A stretch of 64,000 nucleotides of DNA, taken from Pseudomonas sp. H3(2019). GTDB lineage: Bacteria > Pseudomonadota > Gammaproteobacteria > Pseudomonadales > Pseudomonadaceae. The translations under genes and the position numbers were made by a program. The notes below the pieces were generated by a model. The model made no database searches. It was not told the DNA's origin and saw only the letters and a list, made by a program, of their open reading frames with translations. Positions within the stretch are counted from its first letter, which is position 1; each line of letters opens with the position of its first letter. This document shows, piece after piece, positions 9,317-20,988 of the stretch. The stretch covers positions 186,001-250,000 of the forward strand of contig NZ_VMSG01000004.1 in assembly GCF_007713465.1 (NCBI RefSeq). Direction: 5' to 3'.

Positions 9317-12286
9317 TCAGGTACCGGGCACCTGGACCGGCCTGAGACCGATGAGCCTCAACGCCGACGAGAACTCCACAAGGCTGGGGTAGCGCTGGCC
9401 GCTAATGGAAGACCAGTTGGCTCGCTCAACGTAAAACGAGCCATGGTCCCGCTGTATCGTGGTACGAACGATTGATCCACTGCGACTGCGATGAATGAGC
9501 GTGGCTTGACCATCGATGTTCATCACCGTGCAGTCGCCCGGATTGCTTAGAGCCGTTTCCAGGGTTTCGGCCAGTGTGACACTGGGCGGTGTATCCAGTT
9601 GCAGGCGCAGATCGCTTTTGACCATCGTCAACGGGCGCCCGAATTCGTCTGTCGGAATACGGCCAGGGTCGACTTCTATTCCCCTCGCCGTGCCTGCAGG
9701 CGTACTTTCAATGCGCAAGCCAATGCCACCTTCAAGCTCGCTCAGACCGGGTACTCCTTCCCAGCTATTGGCATGACTGTCGCCCACTAACGCCACCCAA
9801 CGATGAGCGCCACGGGCGGCCTGATCGGTCCGGATCACTTCATGGGAAAAGAAGTTCATCATTTTTTGGCGAAACGTCTTATCGACGCCGACCATCCCGG
9901 TGCTCTTGTAGCTGGCAAGGCAATCGATGGCCTGAATCCGGATGTGGCTTTTGCGGGCGGCCTTGACCAGTTCCAGAAAGGTGAATTGATCACTGGGGTC
10001 GGTTTTGAATCCGCGATCAAGGTGTTTCAAGTATTTTTCAAGACTTTCCGAAAGCGTTCCGGTTTTATTGAAAGCGTCCAGGTCGACCTGATGGAAATCT
10101 GTCAGGAGGTGTTCCAGATAGAGGGTTTTAACGTTCTGCTTGCTCAGAACCTCCATGTTTTCGATCAAAAATTGTTTGCTTGCCACACTTGAGTGGCTTT
10201 CGCCGATGATCAGCCCAGAGGCGCTGCGCAAGAGCTTCTTGATAATGCTCTTACTGTCGAGGCCAGGAGGCAAGGCCGGTATCTCGGGGCGGGCGGGCAA
10301 TGTCAGGGATTCCAAGCGAGTGGTGGCGTCCCGGTACAGGGTTTTTCTCATGGCCTTGAAGTCGGCGACGGGGTTACTGCCATCAGGCTTGGGCAGGCTC
10401 TGCATATAGTCTTTGAGGTCGTACTTGGTCCCGCCTCCCTGGGCAATGTCGTTGAGGTCTTCGCGTATAGCCTGGGGCATATCGTAGGCGGTGGGTGGAC
10501 TCTCGACGTCGGGCAGCGGATTGCTGGCGCGGCCCCATGGCCATAGCCCGTCGAACTTGCCACCGCCGAACAGGCCGGGTCGGTTGATGGGCTGCCAGTT
10601 GCCAGCCTCGTCCGGGCGGATAGGCAGGTTGCGATAGAACGAGTAAGGGTTGGCCGGGTCGATAATGACCCAGGTTTTCAGCTCGTTGACGTACCGCACC
10701 AGGTAGTAGCTGTCGTTGATCAACACATAGTTGCCACCGGTAGGTGGTTGGTAAATGCCCATGAATTTGCCTTCGGTAGCCACGGGCGACAAGCCGTCCA
10801 GAATTTCATTGGTTTCGAAAGCCGAAAGCAATTCTGCGCCTTCTTTCGCGTAAGCAGGGCCGGGGGCGAGTTGAGCAATCGGGGCAACACTGGACGCGTC
10901 TTCGAGCACCGGCTCGGCGATGTCTTCCTCAAGTGTGAAGGTTTCGCTGGCTTCAGCGGCTTCGGCGAGTTCCGATGCGCCGCGCAAGAAAGGCAAGTTG
11001 AACAGGGTTTCGATTCCGCTTGAGATGGCCCCTATCACCCCGGCTTTGCGATCAGCCTTGGTGCTGCCGTTAATCGCCTGGTCAATGTTTAACCCCATAG
11101 AGGCAATGCCTGCACCGACGGCGGCCAGCGCCACCGGCCAGCCAACGGCAGCCATGGAGCCGAAGATGCGGACGAAGGCATTCAGATAACCGATCCACAT
11201 TTTTTCTCGCAGATCGCCATTGGAGTGCAATGACAGGTCCGCATCGCTGGCCATGCGTGCTTTCACCGAGTCGCGCAACCAGCTGAAGGCGTCCCCCGTG
11301 ATCGGCTCGGCTTTCTGATTGATCAGATGGTGATCGCTTCGTCCCCACGTGGAATAGAGCAGGTCGATCATCGCGTTCAGGCCAACGTTGTCGTCATCTT
11401 GCTGCTGCGCGGCCAAGGGGAAATGGGCCATGAAACGAGCACGATTCTGTGCGTGATTGTTCTGCCCTAACAGCCACCAGTGCAGATCGGATGGGCTGGC
11501 AAAAATGTGAAAGCCGTCGATTTCACCCGGCGTGTACAGAATCTGCACGCCGTTGCGATCGGTGATGCAAAGAATATCAGTGGCGGTGTAACCCCCGATG
11601 TCCAAGGCGCACACGCGCAGTTGCGCGTCGACCGACGCTTGAGCTTCCAGCATAGAGCGGCTGATCGGCCACGTAACGTTGCCGGCAACCGCTTTGATCA
11701 CGGTCTTGAGGTTTTCGTTGTTCAGTCGAGAGCCGTCGTGCTCGTCCAGCGCTTGAGACAGGAAGTTGAGCTTGGCAAGCGTGCGGAAATCGTCCGAATG
11801 GAGTGTCCAGAAGCGCTCCATTTTCTTCCGATAGAGTTCGCTGAAGTTGATGGCCCAGAGATCTTTCAGGACTTCGCTGGGGTACATCCGCACTTCGTTG
11901 GTTTCGTTGAAAATGGCGGCTTTGGGCCCCTCGTTGTAAAAGCCACCATAGCCATCGAGCAGGTCGGCGTTGTCCTGGTCGTGGGGGCGGAAACGCTTGA
12001 CCAGCAATTGCGGCAGGGTCAAGGACTCGGAGGGTGTGGGGTAGTGCTCCCAGAGCAGGAAGGCCTTGGTGCTGCTGACCGACGTGTTGTTGAAGCGGTG
12101 CCACCAGACCTGGTCCGGGTCGATGCCTTTGACCCCGTGTTTGTCCAGGATGCCCTGGGCGGCTTCGTGGGCCAGGGCATGCAGGTCCGGGCAGGCCTCG
12201 GTAAAGGGCAGGACCAGCGCTTTGAGGTGTTGCTCGTCGGCTGGATCGGGTAGCAGGGACGGGGTGGTTGTATCAACTGAGTTCAC
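9317..12286 (-). CDS. Large dermonecrotic-toxin-like protein (DUF6543-type N-terminus, GESH effector domain)
   Basis: This is a 989-residue protein read from a GTG at 12286 with AAGGAGCG just upstream. The N-terminal ~300 residues (for example QVWWHRFNNTSVSSTKAF and LTLPQLLVKRF) resemble the DUF6543 'dermonecrotic toxin' N-terminal region found in large Pseudomonas toxins. A hydrophobic stretch (MAAVGWPVALAAVGAGIASM, about residues 376-395) could insert in membranes. Near residue 690 is SGLIIGESHSSVASKQFL, followed by VKTLYLEHLLTDFHQVD. This GESH...E..H pattern is like the ChaN/TIKI-type fold found in some toxin effector domains. No signal peptide, immunity gene or secretion genes are adjacent. 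It is probably an exported toxin aimed at eukaryotic or bacterial cells; target and export route are unknown. Confidence 0.6.
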   Translation of the reverse strand: MNSVDTTTPSLLPDPADEQHLKALVLPFTEACPDLHALAHEAAQGILDKHGVKGIDPDQVWWHRFNNTSVSSTKAFLLWEHYPTPSESLTLPQLLVKRFRPHDQDNADLLDGYGGFYNEGPKAAIFNETNEVRMYPSEVLKDLWAINFSELYRKKMERFWTLHSDDFRTLAKLNFLSQALDEHDGSRLNNENLKTVIKAVAGNVTWPISRSMLEAQASVDAQLRVCALDIGGYTATDILCITDRNGVQILYTPGEIDGFHIFASPSDLHWWLLGQNNHAQNRARFMAHFPLAAQQQDDDNVGLNAMIDLLYSTWGRSDHHLINQKAEPITGDAFSWLRDSVKARMASDADLSLHSNGDLREKMWIGYLNAFVRIFGSMAAVGWPVALAAVGAGIASMGLNIDQAINGSTKADRKAGVIGAISSGIETLFNLPFLRGASELAEAAEASETFTLEEDIAEPVLEDASSVAPIAQLAPGPAYAKEGAELLSAFETNEILDGLSPVATEGKFMGIYQPPTGGNYVLINDSYYLVRYVNELKTWVIIDPANPYSFYRNLPIRPDEAGNWQPINRPGLFGGGKFDGLWPWGRASNPLPDVESPPTAYDMPQAIREDLNDIAQGGGTKYDLKDYMQSLPKPDGSNPVADFKAMRKTLYRDATTRLESLTLPARPEIPALPPGLDSKSIIKKLLRSASGLIIGESHSSVASKQFLIENMEVLSKQNVKTLYLEHLLTDFHQVDLDAFNKTGTLSESLEKYLKHLDRGFKTDPSDQFTFLELVKAARKSHIRIQAIDCLASYKSTGMVGVDKTFRQKMMNFFSHEVIRTDQAARGAHRWVALVGDSHANSWEGVPGLSELEGGIGLRIESTPAGTARGIEVDPGRIPTDEFGRPLTMVKSDLRLQLDTPPSVTLAETLETALSNPGDCTVMNIDGQATLIHRSRSGSIVRTTIQRDHGSFYVERANWSSISGQRYPSLVEFSSALRLIGLRPVQVPGT

Positions 12287-12440
12287 TTCTCGCTCCTTGA
12301 GAAATGGGGTAAGAGAGGAGGGAACTATGACAACCAGGCCCGTTTGAATCTGTAGGATCGGGAGCTATCGGGACTTGCTGTCGATGGACGAGCCTTGTAA
12401 GTAAAGAGCCTCATCGAACACTAACAGGCGGGGCGCCGAG

Positions 12441-13145
12441 TCAGCGCCTGGCGATGTCCGAAAAATAAAACTTGTCCAGGGTATGCCGCGACTCGGTGTA
12501 CTCGAACTGCCGCCCATCCTGCAAAAAGGTCTGGTTGCTGACCACGATCACGTGGCTCTGCCCCTCAAGGTCAAGGTGCTGCTGATCGTCCTTGCTCCGA
12601 GGCACCGCTTCGATGGTGCGCTGTGCGTAGGCGATCTGCAGTTGCAGGGTTTGCTCGATAAAGGCGTAGATCGAGTGCTCGGCAATGTCGCGGGACAATC
12701 CGGGAATCACGTCGCTGACGAAATGGTTGATGTCCAGAATCACCCGTTTACCGTCGATCCGCCGCACGCGTTTGATCCGCGTGATCAGGCTGCCTTCTTC
12801 GGCTTTCAGGTGTTCGAGCAAGGCGCCTTGCAGGGGAATCTGCTCGAACTCCACCACCTCGGTGCTGACGTCATTGCCCAATCTTGGGTAGGTTTCCTGA
12901 AAGCTGACGATGCCGCCTAGCTGGAACTCGATCGGGGTGGGTGACAGCACGAACGTGCCTTTGCCGTGGACTTTCTGTGCGAAGCCGCGCTCCTGAAGCA
13001 GTTCGATAGCCTTGCGCACGGTGCCGCGACTGGCCTGGTAGCTGTCCATCAATTCGGTTTCGGAAGGTAGCCGGGCGCCGCGTTCCAGACGTTCGGTGGT
13101 GATGCTGGCAAGCAGATCGCTGTAGATCTGGTTGTATTTACTCAT
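12441..13145 (-). CDS. treR: GntR-family trehalose operon repressor TreR
   Basis: This 234-residue regulator has an N-terminal winged helix (ERGARLPSETELMDSYQASR, then GTVRKAIELLQERG) and a C-terminal UTRA effector-binding domain (about residues 85-230). That is the architecture of TreR, which in characterised systems is relieved by trehalose-6-phosphate. It is transcribed divergently from treP. The 222-bp intergenic space contains two mirror-image 16-bp operators at 13272-13313. The start ATG at 13145 is the only sensible one. The assignment to trehalose rests on the neighbouring PTS permease and phosphotrehalase. Confidence 0.9.
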   Translation of the reverse strand: MSKYNQIYSDLLASITTERLERGARLPSETELMDSYQASRGTVRKAIELLQERGFAQKVHGKGTFVLSPTPIEFQLGGIVSFQETYPRLGNDVSTEVVEFEQIPLQGALLEHLKAEEGSLITRIKRVRRIDGKRVILDINHFVSDVIPGLSRDIAEHSIYAFIEQTLQLQIAYAQRTIEAVPRSKDDQQHLDLEGQSHVIVVSNQTFLQDGRQFEYTESRHTLDKFYFSDIARR

Positions 13146-13271
13146 GGGAATGGCTGCGTTGTGCTCAAGGCAGGAACCTTAAGGGCAGAGGTGGGGTTTG
13201 TCCATTTAGCGTTGAAATACTCACCCGTAGGAAATAGGGCCGCTGGTCGGCTTGTGAGTAAACAAATTGCA

Positions 13272-13313
13272 ACTCGTCTGTACGAGTTGTTGCATTAACT
13301 CGTACAGACGAGT
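13272..13313. promoter_or_regulatory. Paired TreR operators
   Basis: ACTCGTCTGTACGAGT (13272-13287) and ACTCGTACAGACGAGT (13298-13313) are exact reverse complements of each other. Each is itself a palindrome with arms ACTCGT/ACGAGT. Their centres are 26 bp apart and the right one ends 54 bases before treP. This is a typical arrangement for a dimeric GntR/UTRA repressor controlling the divergent treR and treP promoters. Confidence 0.75.
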
Positions 13314-13367
13314 ACTTTTCGCTTCGGCATGCTGCCAACAACAAAAAAACACAGTGGATGAAAAAGC

Positions 13368-14810
13368 ATGAGCCACGATTACCTGACTATCGCCAGCGAG
13401 TTGCTTCATAGCCTCGGTGGTGCTGACAACCTCGAACAGGCCGCGCATTGCGTTACGCGTCTGCGCCTAGCCCTCAAAGACCCGCAGCGGGTCGACAGCG
13501 CGACGCTGAACCAGATCGACCTGGTCAAAGGCTCGTTTTTCACCGGTGGCCTGTTTCAGGTGGTCATCGGTCCCGGTGAGGTTGAGAAGGTCTACGCCGC
13601 ACTGCGCGAGCAGACCGGTCTCGCCGCGTCGACCATCGCCGACGTGAAACAAAAGGGCGCCGACAAGACCAATGCCATGCAGCGTCTGGTGCGGGTGTTC
13701 TCCGATGTGTTCATGCCGATTCTGCCGGCACTGATCATTGCCGGCCTGTTGATGGGCGTGAACAACCTGATCGGTGCCAAAGGCATGTTCATTGCCGGCA
13801 AGACTTTGCTTGAGGCCTACCCGACGCTGGACGGTGTCTGGAGCCTGATCAATCTGATGGCCAACACTTCGTTCGTGTTCCTCCCGGCGCTGGTCGGCTG
13901 GTCGGCGGCCAAGCGTTTTGGCGGCAGTGAAATCCTCGGCATCGTGCTCGGCCTGATGCTGGTTCACCCGGACCTGCTGAACGCCTGGAACTATGGCAAG
14001 GCGGTGGCCGGGCTGGACGGCCAGAGCCTGCCGTACTTCGATATTTTCGGCTGGTTCAAGATCGAGAAGGTTGGTTACCAGGGCCAGATCCTGCCGATCC
14101 TGATGGCCGCCTACGTGATGAGCGTCATTGAAAAATGGCTGCGGGCACGTGTGCCGAACGCCATCCAGCTGCTGGTGGTGCCGATCACCACGATTGTCGT
14201 GACCGGTGTGTTGGCGCTGGCGGTGATCGGCCCGGTGACCCGTCACCTGGGGATTCTGATCACCGAAGGCGTGGTGACCTTGTTCGACCTGGCGCCGATG
14301 GTCGGCGGGGCGATTTTCGGTTTGCTCTATGCGCCGCTGGTGATCACCGGCATGCACCACATGTTCCTCGCGGTGGACCTGCAGTTGATCTCGACCCAGG
14401 GCGGCACGTTCATCTGGCCGATGATCGTCATGTCCAACCTTGCACAAGGCAGCGCGGCACTCGGGGTGTTCTACATGACCCGCAGTGCGCGGGACAAAAG
14501 CATGGCCTCGACCTCAGCGATTTCCGCCTATTTCGGTATCACGGAACCGGCGATGTTCGGCGTCAACCTGCGCTACAAGTTTCCGTTCTACGCCGCGTTG
14601 ATCGGCTCGGCGCTGGGTTGCATGTTCCTGTCGCTGAACAAGGTGCAGGCCTCGGCGATCGGTGTCGGTGGTTTGCCCGGTTTCATCTCGATCATCCCGC
14701 AGTTCATCCCGATGTTCGTGGTCGGGATGGTCATCGCCATGGTCGTGCCGTTCGTGTTGACCTGTGGCTTGAGCATGAAGATTGTTCGGCCCGGGTATCG
14801 CGTTGCCTGA
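13368..14810 (+). CDS. treP: PTS trehalose-specific transporter subunit IIBC
   Basis: This 480-residue protein imports trehalose and phosphorylates it to trehalose-6-phosphate. The N-terminal EIIB domain (about 1-85) has the phosphorylatable cysteine C28 in AAHCVTRLRLALKD. The EIIC domain follows with about ten membrane segments, including ITGMHHMFLAVDLQLI and SAISAYFGITEPAMFGVNLR, which are hallmarks of the glucose-sucrose-trehalose permease family. There is no EIIA domain, which is instead supplied by the fusion protein at 17961. Start ATG 13368 follows a weak GTGGATG. It is the first gene of the operon and is expected to be repressed by TreR. Confidence 0.93.
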   Translation: MSHDYLTIASELLHSLGGADNLEQAAHCVTRLRLALKDPQRVDSATLNQIDLVKGSFFTGGLFQVVIGPGEVEKVYAALREQTGLAASTIADVKQKGADKTNAMQRLVRVFSDVFMPILPALIIAGLLMGVNNLIGAKGMFIAGKTLLEAYPTLDGVWSLINLMANTSFVFLPALVGWSAAKRFGGSEILGIVLGLMLVHPDLLNAWNYGKAVAGLDGQSLPYFDIFGWFKIEKVGYQGQILPILMAAYVMSVIEKWLRARVPNAIQLLVVPITTIVVTGVLALAVIGPVTRHLGILITEGVVTLFDLAPMVGGAIFGLLYAPLVITGMHHMFLAVDLQLISTQGGTFIWPMIVMSNLAQGSAALGVFYMTRSARDKSMASTSAISAYFGITEPAMFGVNLRYKFPFYAALIGSALGCMFLSLNKVQASAIGVGGLPGFISIIPQFIPMFVVGMVIAMVVPFVLTCGLSMKIVRPGYRVA

Positions 14811-14819
14811 CAGATCGCT

Positions 14820-14884
14820 ATCGCGGGCAAGCCTTGCTCCTACAACGGCTTCGATCATCTGTAGGAGCAAAGCTTGCTCGCGAT
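14820..14884. repeat. REP pair (ATCGCGGGCAAGC type)
   Basis: A 25-base arm at 14820-14844 and its near-complement at 14860-14884 (…GTAGGAGCAAAGCTTGCTCGCGAT) form an inverted pair in the 118-bp gap between treP and treC. It may stabilise the upstream message or trim the downstream one. Confidence 0.7.
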
Positions 14885-14928
14885 GAGGCCCTCAGGGTCA
14901 GTACAAAACCAATTGAAGGATTTGCGCC

Positions 14929-17899
<2,971 letters not shown>

Positions 17900-17960
17900 G
17901 CGATGCTGTCGGGGCTCGCGCTCCATCGGCACTTCAAAGAACAAAACCGCAGGTGAAGTC

Positions 17961-20495
17961 ATGACCCTAACCCAACCCTTGCAATTGCTGGCGCCGCTGT
18001 CCGGGGTGCTGATGCCGCTTGATCACGTACCGGATCCGGTGTTCGCCAGCCGGGTGATCGGCGACGGCCTGTGCATCGACCCGACGTCACAGGTCCTGTG
18101 CGCACCGTTGGCCGGCGTCGTCAGCAACCTTCAACACAGCGGTCATGCGATCAGCATCACCGATGACAGCGGTGTGCAGGTGTTGCTGCACATTGGCCTG
18201 GACACCGTGAACCTCGCGGGCCAGGGTTTTAGCGCCTTGGTCAAGCAGGGCCAGCGTGTCGAGGCCGGGCAGCCGTTGATCGAGTTCGACGCCGACTATA
18301 TCACCCTGCATGCCCGCAGCCTGTTGACCTTGATGCTGGTGGTCAGCGGCGAACCCTTCAGTTTGCTGACACCCGACAGCGGTCTGGTGGCCTGTGCGCA
18401 GCCGGTGTTGCGCCTGAGCCTGGGCGATCCGCGTACCGTTGTTGCGCAGGAGGAGGGCGAAGCGCTGTTCTCCAAACCGGTCCACCTGCCTAACCCCAAC
18501 GGTTTGCACGCACGGCCGGCGGCGGTCTTTGCGCAGGCGGCGAAAGGGTTTTCGGCGAGCATTTGCCTGCACAAGCAGCAGGACAGCGCCAACGCCAAGT
18601 CGCTGGTAGCGATCATGGCGTTGCAGACGGTGCATGGCGATGCGCTGCAGGTCAGTGCGGTAGGCGAAGATGCCGAATTGGCAATCAGCACGCTGGCCCA
18701 ATTGCTGGCGGATGGCTGCGGTGAGGCTGTGACTCCGCTGGCGGTGGTAGCGCCAGTGGTTCAGGCAAAGGAAGTATCGACGAAGCTGTTGCGCGGTGTC
18801 TGCGCTTCGGCGGGTTCGGCCTTCGGGTATGTGGTGCAGGTGGCTGAGCGAACCCTGGAGATGCCTGAGTTTGCTGCGGATCAACAGGTGGAGCGCGAGT
18901 CGCTGGAACATGCGCTGAGGCACGCGACACAGGCGCTGCAACGCTTGCGTGACAACGCGTCGGGCGAGGCGCAGTCGGACATTTTCAAGGCGCATCAGGA
19001 ATTGCTGGAAGACCCGAGCCTGCTGGAGCAGGCCCAGGCCCTGATCGCTGAGGGCAAGAGCGCGGCGTTTGCCTGGAACAGCGCCACCGAAGCCACCGCT
19101 ACGTTGTTCAAGTCGCTGGGCAGCACGTTGCTGGCTGAGCGCGCGTTGGACCTGATGGATGTCGGTCAGCGTGTGCTCAAGCTGATTCTCGGGGTGCCGG
19201 ACGGTGTCTGGGAGTTGCCGGATCAGGCGATTCTGATTGCCGAGCAACTGACACCGTCGCAGACCGCGGCGCTGGATACCCGCAAAGTGTTGGGCTTCGC
19301 CACCGTCGGCGGAGGTGCCACCAGCCATGTAGCGATTCTCGCCCGGGCCCTGGGTTTGCCGGCGGTGTGTGGTTTGCCGCTGCCAGTGCTGTCGCTGGCC
19401 AGTGGCACGCGGGTGCTGCTCGATGCGGACAAGGGCGAATTGCACCTGGACCCGGCAGTGTCGGTGATCGAGCAGTTGCATGCCAAGCGTCAGCAGCAAC
19501 GCCAGCGTCATCAACACGAACTGGAACACGCTGCACGGGCAGCCGTCACCCGCGACGGTCATCACTTCGAAGTCACGGCCAACGTTGCTTCACTGGCCGA
19601 AACCGAGCAGGCCATGAGCCTCGGGGCTGAAGGTATCGGCCTGTTGCGTTCGGAGTTTTTGTATCAGCAGCGCAGTGTGGCGCCGAGTCACGATGAACAG
19701 GCCGGCACCTACAGCGCCATCGCCAACGCACTGGGCCCACAGCGCAATCTGGTGGTGCGCACGCTGGATGTCGGCGGCGACAAACCCTTGGCCTACGTGC
19801 CAATGGATAGCGAGGCCAATCCGTTTCTGGGCATGCGCGGGATTCGCTTGTGCCTGGAGCGTCCGCAGCTGCTGCGTGAGCAGTTCCGGGCGATTCTGAG
19901 CAGCGCCGGGCTGGCACGTCTGCACATCATGTTGCCGATGGTCAGCCAGCTGTCGGAGCTGCGTCTGGCGCGGCTGATGCTTGAGGAAGAGGCGCTGGCG
20001 CTGGGGCTCAAGGAGCTGCCGAAACTGGGCATCATGATTGAAGTCCCGGCAGCCGCGCTGATGGCGGACCTGTTTGCGCCGGAAGTGGATTTCTTTTCCA
20101 TCGGCACCAACGACCTGACTCAATACACCCTGGCCATGGACCGCGATCACCCGCGACTGGCCAGCCAGGCTGACAGCTTTCACCCTTCGGTGCTGCGCTT
20201 GATCGCCAGTACCGTGAAGGCCGCCCATGCCCATGGCAAGTGGGTCGGGGTGTGTGGCGCGCTGGCGTCGGAGACATTGGCGGTGCCGCTGTTGCTGGGG
20301 CTTGGCGTGGATGAGCTGTCGGTCAGCGTGCCGCTGATTCCGGCGATCAAGGCAGCGATTCGCGAGGTCGAGCTCAGCGACTGTCAGGCCATCGCCCATC
20401 AGGTGCTGGGGCTGGAAAGCGCCGAGCAGGTCCGCGAGGCCTTGAGTTTGCAGCAGCAGGCAATGGTCGAAACTTCACAGGCGTTGGAGAACTGA
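17961..20495 (+). CDS. PTS fusion protein EIIA(Glc)-HPr-Enzyme I
   Basis: This 844-residue protein carries the whole soluble phosphorelay for the trehalose PTS. Residues about 1-150 are a glucose-type EIIA with phospho-histidine H77 in VLLHIGLDTV. Residues about 165-255 are HPr with GLHARPAAVFAQAA (H near 183). Residues about 280-840 are Enzyme I with GGGATSHVAILARALG (H near 455), LRSEFLYQQR and the PEP-binding FFSIGTNDLTQYTLAMDRD. The ATG at 17961 follows AGGTGAAG; an open frame runs upstream to 17694 within the porin gene but is not coding. Domain order matches the NagF-type EIIA-HPr-EI of Pseudomonas rather than the fructose-type FruB or nitrogen-type PtsP. The permease TreP lacks EIIA, so this protein completes it. 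Confidence 0.92.
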   Translation: MTLTQPLQLLAPLSGVLMPLDHVPDPVFASRVIGDGLCIDPTSQVLCAPLAGVVSNLQHSGHAISITDDSGVQVLLHIGLDTVNLAGQGFSALVKQGQRVEAGQPLIEFDADYITLHARSLLTLMLVVSGEPFSLLTPDSGLVACAQPVLRLSLGDPRTVVAQEEGEALFSKPVHLPNPNGLHARPAAVFAQAAKGFSASICLHKQQDSANAKSLVAIMALQTVHGDALQVSAVGEDAELAISTLAQLLADGCGEAVTPLAVVAPVVQAKEVSTKLLRGVCASAGSAFGYVVQVAERTLEMPEFAADQQVERESLEHALRHATQALQRLRDNASGEAQSDIFKAHQELLEDPSLLEQAQALIAEGKSAAFAWNSATEATATLFKSLGSTLLAERALDLMDVGQRVLKLILGVPDGVWELPDQAILIAEQLTPSQTAALDTRKVLGFATVGGGATSHVAILARALGLPAVCGLPLPVLSLASGTRVLLDADKGELHLDPAVSVIEQLHAKRQQQRQRHQHELEHAARAAVTRDGHHFEVTANVASLAETEQAMSLGAEGIGLLRSEFLYQQRSVAPSHDEQAGTYSAIANALGPQRNLVVRTLDVGGDKPLAYVPMDSEANPFLGMRGIRLCLERPQLLREQFRAILSSAGLARLHIMLPMVSQLSELRLARLMLEEEALALGLKELPKLGIMIEVPAAALMADLFAPEVDFFSIGTNDLTQYTLAMDRDHPRLASQADSFHPSVLRLIASTVKAAHAHGKWVGVCGALASETLAVPLLLGLGVDELSVSVPLIPAIKAAIREVELSDCQAIAHQVLGLESAEQVREALSLQQQAMVETSQALEN

Positions 20496-20497
20496 AC

Positions 20498-20782
20498 ATG
20501 TTCGAGAAAATGCAACGGGCGTTCTGGAAGGCGCTGACCCCGGACCTGGTGGTGGATGAAGCGAAGGTGGTTGCTCATCCTGTCTCGGGCCTGGCAGTGA
20601 ATATCGTGGCCGCGCTGGGCGGTGTGGATAACCTCAAATCCCAACAGCGCCTGGCCCTGACGCGGGTGCGGGTAGAGTTGAAAGATGCCGCGCTGCTGGA
20701 CGCGACGGCCTTGCGTGCAGCAGGTGTGCCGGGGGTGATGACGTTGGCGGGTGGCGTGGTGCATCTGATTACGGGACTGTAG
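20498..20782 (+). CDS. Orphan PTS EIIB-like domain lacking the catalytic cysteine
   Basis: This 94-residue protein starts 3 bases after the fusion gene's stop codon and is surely cotranslated. It resembles a glucose-family EIIB domain: AALGGVDNLKSQQRLALTRV aligns with TreP's HSLGGADNLEQAAHCVTRLR. The position of the phosphorylatable cysteine is occupied by alanine, with one residue inserted, and the whole protein contains no cysteine. The C-terminal VPGVMTLAGGVVHLITGL matches the end of EIIB domains. It therefore cannot relay phosphate in the usual way. It may bind EIIA or EIIC as a regulator, or be a decaying domain. Similar small proteins may exist in other Pseudomonas tre/nag loci, which I cannot check. 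Confidence 0.75.
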   Translation: MFEKMQRAFWKALTPDLVVDEAKVVAHPVSGLAVNIVAALGGVDNLKSQQRLALTRVRVELKDAALLDATALRAAGVPGVMTLAGGVVHLITGL

Positions 20783-20922
20783 GCGCAAAAGTATCTGCAC
20801 ATCTGCGCCGCCGAACGCAGCCTCGCGCTGCTCGGCAGCTGCTACGGGTACAGGCGTAGTTATTCATCGCGAGCTTTGCTCCTGCGATAGGAAACCCGCG
20901 TTGCCCTTACTGTTTCTCAACC

Positions 20923-20942
20923 GCAGGTGTATCGTATTCGCC
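20923..20942. repeat. 20-bp direct repeat, right copy
   Basis: GCAGGTGTATCGTATTCGCC is identical to 8707-8726 and lies 46 bases before the multicopper oxidase start. It marks where sequence typical of the guaA-tadA neighbourhood appears to resume. It could be an attachment-like site, a homologous-recombination footprint or a shared leader sequence. Confidence 0.65.
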
Positions 20943-20988
20943 TTTTGCGGGCACAGGCCTGCCGCTGATACGTGAGGTTGTTGAGTTC

